Shown here: piece after piece, positions 1-8,963 of the stretch
Layout: the number at the start of each line of letters is the position of its first letter
Numbering within the stretch: position 1 is the stretch's first letter
Assembly: GCF_004193775.1 (NCBI RefSeq)
Contig: NC_041016.1
Span: 30,410,644-30,474,643 of the forward strand
Length of the DNA: 64,000 bases
From: Glycine soja
Taxonomy: Eukaryota; Streptophyta; Magnoliopsida; Fabales; Fabaceae
Reading direction: 5' to 3'
The notes under the pieces: generated by a model
Database searches by the model: none
What the model saw: only the letters and a program-made list of their open reading frames with translations
What the model was told of the DNA's origin: nothing
Made by a program: the position numbers and the translations under genes

Positions 1-633
1 CTTTTTTAAAAGCATAAGTGTTTGAGAAAGGAAGTAATGAAATGAATAAAAACTGGTGTAATGAATAACAAATGAATTAGAGTAATTAAGTGGGACAAAT
101 GTTACACAGTAAATAGCCCTGAAAATGTGGAATCACGGGTAATTTGTTGAATTTGTCCCTTGTAGTTGTTTGCTCTATGAGATATTGGGTTTATAACCCA
201 CAACAGCAAACATCACGGGAGGGAGAAGGAAAGAATAACGTAGAAATCGCAAAAGTAAAAATCGTAAAAATGGCAAAAGGATACTCTGAGGTGGAGAGCT
301 TGCATGCAAATCCAGATAATTAAGCACTGAGGAAAATGCATAAAAATTATAGCTTACCTCGTAGACTACCTCCTAAAACTCTGAACAATCTCACAAAATA
401 TGAGTTTAAGGAAAAAATAGCAACGAAGTATCCAAAAAAACCGCAAAAAGTCAGACAAAATAAATATGTTCATAATCATTAGAAGTTCAGCGTAAAGGGG
501 AAGAAATTGTTTCATACCCTAAGGTATTTGACAAACAAAATTAAGCAAAATATAAATCAAATCAAAGCCCAAAAATATATAGTTGTCTGTGGGATGGTCT
601 TTAACTGGAAAGAGTGTCATCCTATATAACTTC

Positions 634-804
634 TGAAAGGGAAATACTGGAAATTATAGAATGTACTCATTTTATTCCCGTACTAAAAATGAGAATCAAC
701 CTCTAAGAGTACAGTGTGTACAATTAGAAGGACTGAGTACAATAGTCACAGAGAGAAAAAGAAGAAGAAAGAGAAATGTCCACTCATAACCACCTTCGCC
801 TCAA
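634..804 (-). mobile_element. Ty3/gypsy LTR fragment, unit 1
   Basis: This matches the first 171 bases of the 192-base LTR seen complete at 13726-13917, 28918-29109 and 31823-32014. The copy stops abruptly at 804, where the sequence jumps to the TauE/SafE-like exon, so the rest of the retroelement was deleted in this unit. Orientation is minus, judged from the element in unit 3. Confidence 0.75.
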
Positions 805-1025
805 ATTGTAGAAAACAGGTGATGTTGCTCCACCCGTAATCATGACTTCATCAAACAAACAGAAACATACATATTTCATCAATATAAGGTTAAAAATAAT
901 TATGATTATCAAAACAATTAAGCTTTAAAATTGCCACAAGTACCATCAACATTGGTTGGAAAAGAAGAGGCAAGTCATATCCAATCACTGGCAAATCAGG
1001 AGTGGATAAACTTCCACACAAACAC
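805..1025 (-). pseudogene. TauE/SafE (sulfite exporter family) exon fragments, unit 1
   Basis: On the minus strand, 805-860 reads a segment with MITGGATSPVFYNLR, and 925-1025 reads LPVIGYDLPLLFQPMLM preceded by an acceptor-like TTATAG. Both resemble the membrane-transporter family TauE/SafE, where G-A-x-x-x-PVxYNLR precedes DLPxIDYDLALLFQPMLML. In this unit the deletion ending at 804 removed the main copy of the second motif; what remains is a diverged extra copy of it. No start, no complete transmembrane set and no continuous frame exist, so this is a fragment. Family recognition is from memory of the motif. Confidence 0.55.
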
Positions 1026-1255
1026 CTATAAGAGAAGAAAATATGAAGATAAAAGCCAAGTGCATAAGTAGTTTTTAACTTCTGGGAGAAGCTCAATTCA
1101 TTTTATCCTTTTTACTTTCAGAATCTAGAAGTAATACCCTAATGATAGAGTGGAAGAAAACATGAATTATTGTAACAAATCATAAAACCTAACAACATTC
1201 CTTCATAACAAAAGACCTTAACTTTAATCAAAGTTACCTGAATGAGACTACTGGT

Positions 1256-1886
1256 CAATTGAAAGTCTCTAATGATACCGGTATAACAATATTCCCAATG
1301 TTTGATCAAGATGCATAACAAATTCTAAACACAATAGCATCTGAACTCCTTCACACCCAAAATGTAAAATATGGCTTACATACCCCCAATATTGGATACC
1401 CTTTGCAAACACACTTTTAATTTTGAAATCAAGCTCACAACTTGAAGGAAGGGTTTCAAAGCTATACCATCACAATGACTTTTATCCCACAAAATATCAT
1501 TTAACATGATCCTCTCCTCAAAGAAATTAAACAGGTAACCATATTTATAATTTATTTACATTTTTGTCAACTAATTAATACTTTTATTAAAAAAGGAATC
1601 CACTTCACCACAACAAACAACATCAAATGAGTGAGATGGAGAACTAATTGTAAGTCATAGCCCAAAGCTACAAGCATCCAACAAGTTAAAAGGTGCATCT
1701 TCATCATTTAATGAAGAAGTTTATCAAATCTCACAAAGTCCATTAAGAAAAAAGGCTAATAAACAAGTTGTCATAGGTCGAAGTCCAAAGCTACAAGCAT
1801 CTGAGAAGTCAAAATATGCATCTTCATCATCAAATGAATTTTATTCAATCTCAAAAAGTTCATCAAGGAGAAAGACGAATAAATAA
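1256..1886 (+). pseudogene. RPA1-like (OB-fold) pseudogene, 3' part, unit 1
   Basis: An exon-like stretch to 1534 ends in CAG|GTAACC and reads VSNDTGITIFPMFDQDA, then a stop, then QILNTIASELLHTQNVKYG. This fits the C-terminal OB fold of plant replication protein A 70-kDa-like proteins. A later open stretch of about 80 codons ends at 1886. It contains a two-fold repeat of a roughly 40-residue unit, each starting SPKLQAS and rich in serine and lysine. The zinc-finger exon that belongs upstream is absent here but present at 26930-27279. The premature TAA and missing 5' half make this a pseudogene. Confidence 0.6.
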
Positions 1887-2651
1887 ATTGTTTTGACATC
1901 AAAGTTTTAAAAGAAGCACACAAAAGAAAAAAAAAACATCAGGTCACCAGCAAAAGAAAATAAATACAAAAAGTCTATTTAAATGAAAAATTTTCGGTGT
2001 TTTATTCGCATCACTTTTATGTGCTTTATCATTATGATTGACTATTTTTATTTCATTAAATAAATATTTTTTAGTTATCTTATTATGTCAATTTCACTTT
2101 GTTCTTATATTGTTCTTATAATAATTATACACAACGCTTACTTCTATCTTCACGTTAATAAACTTTAGTTCAGTGGTCAGCCTCCAATTTTGAAATATTT
2201 CCTTATAAATATAATGATAAAGAAAAAATATCTTAATTTATATGTAATTTTTTATCTCCTTTAACAAAAAATAATATAAAATATCATTGATAGTTATACT
2301 TTTAAATTTGATTTAGTAAATAAATAGTTTATTTAAATATTTCTTTAATGATTTACAAATCCGCACAACGCATGGATATTTGTCTAGTTTGAGTAACACT
2401 ACTAGAAAGCGTGCTTTTTACATCGGTCAAAAACGACATTCTACATCGGTGCTCAACCGATGTAGAATACGACGTTGTTAGTGTTATGTTTCAACATCGT
2501 TCCAAAATCCACCGTTGTAGAAATATAACGTTTTCTACATCGGTCCTCAGCCCACCACCGATGTAGAAATTACATCTTCTAAGTCGGTCATCCCTTGGTG
2601 GTAAACGATGTAGAATATGTCCGTTTCCACATCGGTGCTGATGTCAGGAGC

Positions 2652-2723
2652 GATGTGGAAATATGTAGTTTCTAAGACGGTGCTGACGTCAGCACCGTCT
2701 TAGAAACTACATATTTCTACATC
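2652..2723. repeat. 72-bp near-perfect palindrome
   Basis: The two 36-base arms meet between 2687 and 2688 (GAC|GTC) and differ at one position; the inner 29 bases of each arm pair perfectly. There is no spacer, so the DNA can extrude as a cruciform and a transcript would form a hairpin. It lies in the left subterminal region of the CACTA element. Unit 3 keeps only the left arm; unit 2 has lost the region. Confidence 0.9.
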
Positions 2724-2840
2724 ATTGCTTACATCAGCACAATTGTTAAATGTTGAATTACCTACAAATAAATTTTTGATAAATTAAATCAATATTACGA
2801 TATTATCAATATCGCTAATAATCAATAAATATTATTATAT

Positions 2841-2952
2841 AATATTAAAATCAATATTTATAATTAGAAAACTATTTTATATCTTACTAATAATCAATAA
2901 ATATTAGTAACATATAAAATAGTTTTCTAATTATAAACATTAATTTTAATAT
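2841..2952. repeat. 112-bp nested AT-rich inverted repeat
   Basis: Arms of about 40 bases, containing TTTATAATTAGAAAAC and its complement, flank a loop that is itself an inverted repeat (TTACTAAT...ATTAGTAA). The same structure is at about 36671-36783 in unit 3. It could be the core of a small inserted MITE or part of the CACTA subterminal region. Confidence 0.75.
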
Positions 2953-3666
2953 GAAAAGTTACATATTTATAATTATAATATTATCTAAGTAATAATCAAC
3001 AAATATAATTAAACATTCATGAAACTAAGTATATAGTTGTTGATTGGATAATTACCATTGGTATGACTTTGAAGATAATTATATAAAAATCATCATTATC
3101 CTTTAAAAATCACACAATATACACAATATATTTCCATAAAGAAGAAACCACACAATATACACAAAGCACATTATAATATTATGGTCTTCTAAGAAAACAA
3201 AAATTATGGGAGAGAGAGAGAAACCTGTATGTTCTATTTAGAAACTTTATTACTAAGTTTTAAAGTAACTTATCATGAGAGCCATCTTAAATTAGATTCA
3301 TATCATATAAACAAGCTAGTCAAACTAACTTAATCAGTACTATAATACATAGTTTTAATTATCGTAATCGGTTAGACATAATTAAAATCTTTTTCCTTAA
3401 AAAAACTAAAAACTTTAATGAAATAAATCTTTTTAATTATAATAAAAATAAATCTCATAATAAGTAACATGCAATAAAATGTGAAACTGTTGTCAATCCT
3501 TCCTACCATGTCATTTTCCCAAGTATGATATATATCTACTACTTCCTAACAACTAAAAGAAATGGGAAATTTACAAAGAAGCAAATTAATTTTTTTTGTT
3601 AACGTCTCTCCCTGATTTTAATGGTAATATGCTATAAAAATATTAAGAAAACCAATGTTCACTTAC

Positions 3667-3782
3667 CATTGAAAAGGCGAGACATCAGGGCAGCTCAAAA
3701 AAATATACTGTCCACTAGAGTACTTAAATCCTTGTGGTTTATACATGTGCAAGGCCAAGACATTTCCTGGGTGCACTGCAAC
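3667..3782 (-). pseudogene. Captured NADPH oxidase (RBOH) exon fragment, unit 1
   Basis: The minus strand reads an exon bounded by ATTCAG| and |GTAAGT. It begins [20 protein letters not shown] and continues through SGQY to [10 protein letters not shown]. This matches the start of the cytosolic FAD-binding region of plant respiratory burst oxidase homologues ([22 protein letters not shown]). A one-base frame change after SGQY breaks the reading frame. Only one exon is present and it lies inside the CACTA element, so it is best read as a captured fragment. Confidence 0.7.
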
Positions 3783-3868
3783 CTGAATCTTAAGAAGAAA
3801 ATGTTAAATTTTAGTATAAGGTCATTTAATAGCAAAAATGAAATTAATTCAAAGAGAGAAGGTAAAAT

Positions 3869-4906
3869 TTATCAAAGGAAATAACAAGGCATCAGAAAAC
3901 TTATCTTCACTATTTCCATTTTGTTCGAATCTTCTTCTTTGTTTAGCATAGTGTATCACTTTGTTGTCTTCAAATTCAACTTTAGCCCAGGCAATGTCAT
4001 CTTGAATATATTCCTGAAATCAACCGCGTGCATAGGCAGATATTTAGCTTTCAGGCTATCTAAATGATTATGTGAGATCATTTTTTATTAACAACATCAT
4101 CCTAAATTTTGATTAATGTAAGATCAATTTCATGACCTATCTCATATCCTGTAAGACAAAATTCATGACCTATCTCATATTTCCTAATATGTAGTTCAAA
4201 ATAAGGATGAGGAGCTAGTACATACCCCTACTAAATGTCATTCTTCCTCTTTGGAAAAATCTCAAACTATTAACCCCAAATGACGCACAAAGCACGTCAT
4301 GAATTCACTTTTATATATCCAATATTTAAATAATCAATGTTCTTTTCTTCTTTCTTACATAAAACATATACCTTATCAATGTTCTTTTTATCAAAGGAAA
4401 TAACAAGGCATCAGAAAACTTATCTTCACTATTTCCATTTTGTTCAAATCTTCTTCTTTGTTTAGCATAGTGTATCACTTTGTTGTCTTCAAATTCAACT
4501 TTAGCCCAGCCAATGTCATCTTGAATATATTCATGAAATAAACCGCGTGCATAGGCAGATATTTAGCTTTCAGGCTATCTAAATGATTATGTGAGATCAT
4601 TTTTTATTAACAACATCATCCTAAATTTTGATTAATGTAAGATCAATTTCATGACCTATCTCATATCCTGTAAGACAAAATTCATGACCTATCTCATATT
4701 TCCTAATATGTAGTTCAAAATAAGGATGAGGAGCTAGTTCATACCCCTACTAAATGTCATTCTTCCTCTTTGGAAAAATCTCAAACTATTAACCCCAAAT
4801 GACGCACAAAGCACTTCATGAATTCACTTTTATATATCCAATATTTAAATAATCAATGTTCTTTTCTTATTTCTTACATAAAACGTATACCTTATCATCT
4901 CCAGCA
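3869..4906. repeat. Two tandem copies of a 519-bp segment
   Basis: Bases 3869-4387 and 4388-4906 are near-identical direct copies, each starting TTATCAAAGGAAATAACAAG. Units 2 and 3 have a single copy at the equivalent place, so the duplication happened in unit 1 only. Each copy includes a minus-strand open stretch of about 45 codons containing AWAKVEFEDNKVIHYAKQRR, bounded by a possible acceptor. I do not recognise that protein; it may be another captured exon. Confidence 0.85.
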
Positions 4907-5265
4907 CATCACAAACAAGAAAAAAAAAATCATCCAAACCAGCAATTGCCAAGGGAGAGCTAGAAAAGCACTACAAGAAACGTCTTTTAAGGAGTCATGG
5001 ATGTAACACTTATGTTATGTTTCTTGCCTGTGGCTCTATATAAATATAATACACACACTATCCGAATCTAAGATCACAATTACCAAGTTATTTAGTTGGC
5101 AACCAAATATATCTTTCGTTTGAAATGTAAGCCTTGAAATCAAGCATGTCAAATATATATTCTGATATATTAATTCTCAGGATGGCTGCATTAGGTGGGC
5201 CCCATAGTTTAAAAAACCAAGCTTAAATATAATTGGTCACTTGAGTAGAGTCAAGGAAGGAACCA

Positions 5266-5338
5266 ACCTCTTCGAGCCTTTATTATCTACTGCTGCTTGA
5301 TACCTAATAGCATTGAATCCATAAGCAATTGCCACATC
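5266..5338 (-). pseudogene. Possible captured Phe-tRNA synthetase beta-chain exon, unit 1
   Basis: On the minus strand, an acceptor CTATAG precedes a frame reading DVAIAYGFNAIRYQAAVDNK. The motif DVAIAYGxNxI is characteristic of the beta subunit of cytosolic phenylalanyl-tRNA synthetase (EDVAIAYGYNNI). After that motif the similarity I can recall runs out, so the call is tentative. The same fragment is in units 2 and 3. No promoter, start or complete domain is present. Confidence 0.45.
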
Positions 5339-5979
5339 CTATAGATTAAAGAAAAACAAGAATAAAAAAGACATGCTTTCTCAGTGAAATGTAGCTAGAA
5401 ATACAATTCATGAGATTAAAGCAACTGCACATTATAGGGTAATATGAAGTGCAATATGTTTATACTGATAGAATGTTTTTTAAAAAAATACTAAGATTGA
5501 TACTAATAAAAATATTCAAGAGATTAAAACTAAATTTATTCATATTTACATGTAACCAGTCCACATTCAATTGCAGATTCATGTAACCAGTCCAGATTCA
5601 ATTCAACTATATGTATCAAATTCCAAATGTGCCCACTACCAAGATGTTTGTCTTAAAGAAGGCATGTGAAAAATAAAGAATACAAAATAATATCTTCCTA
5701 AAGCAGAGAAAACAAGGGAGGGAATGAAACCAAAATTAATATATCAACTCAAAATTTCTCTCCCATCAACCTACATATTCCATATATAGAACCAAGAAAC
5801 ACAAATGCCAAACTTGGTGTGGAGATTACCATCCTACTCTAAAACATAGGCACCACAAATCCAACAAAAAGACCACAAACAGACAACAATAAAAAGTTGT
5901 AGCAAAAAAAAAAAAAGACACATCTCATTAAAATTACGAATGGAATCTAGGATTAACTTCCAATTTTTCTTGTCATACC

Positions 5980-6600
5980 TGTACATATAAAACAAACTTT
6001 AACAAGAATAGGAAATGTAGCGGGCTCGGATTCGCAAAGTGAAGCAGGCACTGAGCGCACTCCTGGTTTAGGGAATAGATCTGCTGCATGAAGGGGGTTT
6101 AGGGTACAGATCTGGCATTATTTCAGTGGCGGTGCGCGGTTGCGATAGTGTTTGGGTGATTGTGGTGTCAACGGTGGTAGCATGCGGAAGCGGTGGTGTT
6201 TGGATGGTGGTAGTCGTGTGAATTTGGTGGTGTTGCGATGGTTGTAAGGTCCAAGATGAATGGAGGCACCGACTGTTGATTACGGTAGATGTGGTTCAAC
6301 AAAAAAAGAAGATGAATACAAGCAAGAGGAAAATACCTTCTTCGGCACCGTGATTTGAGAGTTATGAACATTTTTGTCGTGGAGTTCTCTCCATCTGGTT
6401 TTTCCCTAAATGAGTTTGGGACTATTGGTTTATCTCTCAATCTGGGAAAATCCTTCTCATCATTCTTGGAGTTTTTGGGAAGAAGTCGAGGGCACAGGAA
6501 GCACAATGGACAGAGAAGTGGAATTCCAGCAGGCACGAGAAGCACAATGGAAGGAGAAGTGAAATTTGAGCAACCACTAGCAATAAAAATTTAATTTATT
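5980..6600. other. GC-richer internal part of the CACTA element, unidentified
   Basis: This stretch is clearly less AT-rich than its surroundings and has overlapping open frames on both strands (125 codons minus, 79 codons plus). The same block is in units 2 (about 19610-20200) and 3 (about 40070-40655). The frames are not conserved in length among copies; for example, unit 2 has an extra stop on the minus strand. The composition suggests captured coding or 5' leader sequence, but I recognise no protein. Confidence 0.4.
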
Positions 6601-6996
6601 ATTTAACTTAAAATTAAAGACGATCAATACTAAAGACTGACTTAGTAATTATAAAAGCAAATACGGTTTTGCAAACACCGACGTAAACACTTTTATCAAA
6701 TACGGGTTTTATATGACCGTCTTAAAAAAGTTATATTCAATTTCAAAAATGTCATTACTTATTTTCTACATCGTTTTTCAAAAATCGACTTAAATTTAAC
6801 GATGTTAAAACATCTTTTTTTACTACTGTAAACACACAATCACCGTTTGCTTTTGTGTATGACAGTTATTAATATAGTATTGAATGTCATTAATGTACTA
6901 TTAATGTAAATTTATCATATGCTAAAGCTATCAAAATAAAAAAATTTATATTCTATACCTTCCCGAAGTAAAGTCTAAGGGGATTTTTATATTATG

Positions 6997-6998
<2 letters not shown>

Positions 6999-7038
<40 letters not shown>
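6999..7038. repeat. (TA)n microsatellite, unit 1
   Basis: An uninterrupted TA run of about 40 bases lies just right of the CACTA element. The same site is about 17 bases in unit 2 and about 45 in unit 3, and almost gone in unit 4. Confidence 0.95.
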
Positions 7039-7040
<2 letters not shown>

Positions 7041-7153
7041 TTTTAAGATTAAGAAAGCGAATTAGCTAAATTAAAATCTTTAACTAGTAAATAAAAAAAA
7101 TCAAACAAACAAGGAAAACAAAGAAGTTCAACAAAAAATATCAAATTATCAAT

Positions 7154-7236
7154 GGAAAGAGAGGGATTTGAACCCTCTGTACAAAAATTTAAACAACGGA
7201 TTAGCAATCCGATGCTTTAGTCTACTCAACTCCCCT
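7154..7236 (-). pseudogene. trnS-GCU: Plastid-derived trnS-GCU fragment, unit 1 (decayed)
   Basis: The minus strand has the anticodon region GGATTGCTAATCC, a long variable arm and a T-arm reading GTTCAAATCCC, as in the chloroplast serine tRNA (GCU). The 5' acceptor stem and part of the D-arm are shortened compared with units 3 and 4, so it cannot fold fully. The T-rich flank resembles plastid intergenic DNA near this tRNA. It is a nuclear plastid insert (NUPT), not a working gene. Confidence 0.8.
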
Positions 7237-8893
7237 ATTGAAAAATAGAATTACTTTGTTTATGTTGTCACATAAACAAGAAGAGCAAAAAATGGAGCTT
7301 GAAAAAAAAGACTTCTTTTTATCTTATTTTTTTTATCTTATCTCTTTTTTTTTCTATTTGATTTCGAGTCATTATTATATTCTATATTCTTCTGTTTTTT
7401 AGTTTCCTAAAAAAATATTTTACTTCATAAAATATTATTTATTTAATACACTTATCATAGAATAAAATTTAATAATATTATTAAATGTTCCTTAATTATT
7501 TATTTCTAATAAATTTACATTTTTCTAAGATACCGAAAAGATTTAAATAAAAAATACAAAATTAATCCCATGCACAATTTTGTTTGTCTGTGCATCCTAG
7601 GGTCAAAACTGAGTTCAAATTAGTACACATAACTACTATAAAATAAAAGTTAAATAATAATATTCATGCTATAATCGAATGGAAAGGAAAGAAACGATGG
7701 GGAAAACCATGAATAACAAACAAAAAATTGCCTGCTTGGAAAAAAATGAAAAGGAACAAGAGTAAAAGGTTGACTTCAAAAAGAAAAAATCTAAAATTTT
7801 CTTTCCTTTTAGACTTTTTCCCGAATTCAAAATTTAATTTTTTTTTTATTTTCTTTTTGTTACTCCAAACAAGTCTTAAATGTAATAAATATGATAGAAA
7901 TGTAATAGATAAAATGAAAGACACAATAAATGTGCACTTTTAATGATTCTAAAAAGAAATTGCAGTTTGTCTTTTGCTGGTATAAACAGACACACGTCAT
8001 TGCATTTTTACAGAATTGCTTAACACACATAAATTGACCATTGGATTTAGAAGATAGGGTGCAATTGGGCAACAAGAATCAGTGAAGAGAACCAACAAGA
8101 TACTAGTCATATGAGAGCACGCAGAGTAAGGGAAGGAAGAAGAGCTAAGGAGCATTTGAAGTACAAAAGTGAGTTTTTTAATTGTGTTTTTAATTTTCAT
8201 TAGTGTTGCAACTAAGTTATCAATATTACAATTCAATTTGGGGACTTGTGGATCTATCACTTAGTAATCCAAATCTGAAACAATAAAGGGTTATTGTACC
8301 TAATTTTTTAAAATCACGGTGTTAAATTTGTAATATGTATAAAAACACAGAGAGGACATATGTATAATTATGTAATCAAGTGTAATTCTCGGTTTCAGCT
8401 TTCAAAACTAAATATGACATCGATATGGGTGAGGGTGTCACAGAAATGGTTTTAAGCAAATCGAAAGAGTTTTTATGTAAATTGAGTAAAATGTAGGAGA
8501 TATCATTGTATACATGATGGAAATGAAGGATGTTATTGTCTGTATCATTTTCTTTGTATGTAGACCTATCTTAAGACGAAAAATTTAGGTAAAACCCTTG
8601 ATTTTTTTTTTACATGTGACCCTTAGAAGTTAACGTCTATCATTGTTCATAAATATTGGTTAGTACAAAGATCAACCATACACATGGAGCATATATTTTC
8701 TAGTTTATTGTAACAAACAAAAGTAGCTCATTTTTATGGCGACGTTTGAAAATTGTTCTTTCAGCCAAATTTAAAAAATGATAGTAATACACATCTTAAT
8801 CTACTTTTTAAAGAATTTTTTATTTTAAATTAAAATTTATCAAAAATTAAAAAACAATTTTAAATATCACTTATTATTTAAAACCAAAGAAAG

Positions 8894-8901
8894 TATAAAA
8901 G
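8894..8901 (+). promoter_or_regulatory. TATA box of the FDM-like gene
   Basis: TATAAAAG lies 63 bases before the ATG at 8964 and is conserved at 57869-57876 in the duplicate. Just upstream (about 8880) unit 1 lacks about 0.6 kb, including a MITE, that is present before the unit 4 copy. The distal promoters of the two genes therefore differ. Confidence 0.6.
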
Positions 8902-8963
8902 AATAAGTACTGAATTTTTGTCAGAAATTGATTTTTTTTTCCAATGTTTGTCACTTAGCATCA

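Larger units (their letters stand above)
2397..6828. mobile_element. CACTA (En/Spm-type) element carrying host exons, unit 1
   Basis: The left end is CACTACTAG, the CACTA terminal repeat; the right end is TACTACTG (a decayed TACTAGTG, which is intact in unit 3). Both ends are flanked by TAA (2394-2396 and 6829-6831), the expected 3-bp target duplication. Subterminal motifs of the form ACATCGGT...ACCGATGT occur at the left end. No transposase is recognisable. Inside are minus-strand fragments of host genes (an NADPH oxidase exon and a possible Phe-tRNA synthetase exon), two large hairpins and a tandem duplication. This makes it a non-autonomous, gene-capturing element of about 4.4 kb. Unit 4 has the empty site. 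Confidence 0.85.

Noticed and set aside
3885..4020. Assigning the AWAKVEFEDNKVIHYAKQRR frame to the RBOH gene
   Set aside because: It lies next to the RBOH exon on the same strand, but I know no such segment in NADPH oxidases; left unidentified.
4818..5006. Plus-strand frame SSKPAIAKGELEKHYKKRLL conserved in three units
   Set aside because: Conservation is expected because the units are recent duplicates; there is no known family and no splice or start evidence.
6168..6594. Overlapping open frames of 125 (minus) and 79 (plus) codons as candidate genes
   Set aside because: The frames change length among units 1-3 and match no family I know; the low AT content alone explains the long frames.
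7664..7943. Frames in both strands at the poly-A/T stretch after the tRNA insert
   Set aside because: Lysine- or phenylalanine-rich low-complexity translations of A/T runs, with lengths varying among units.
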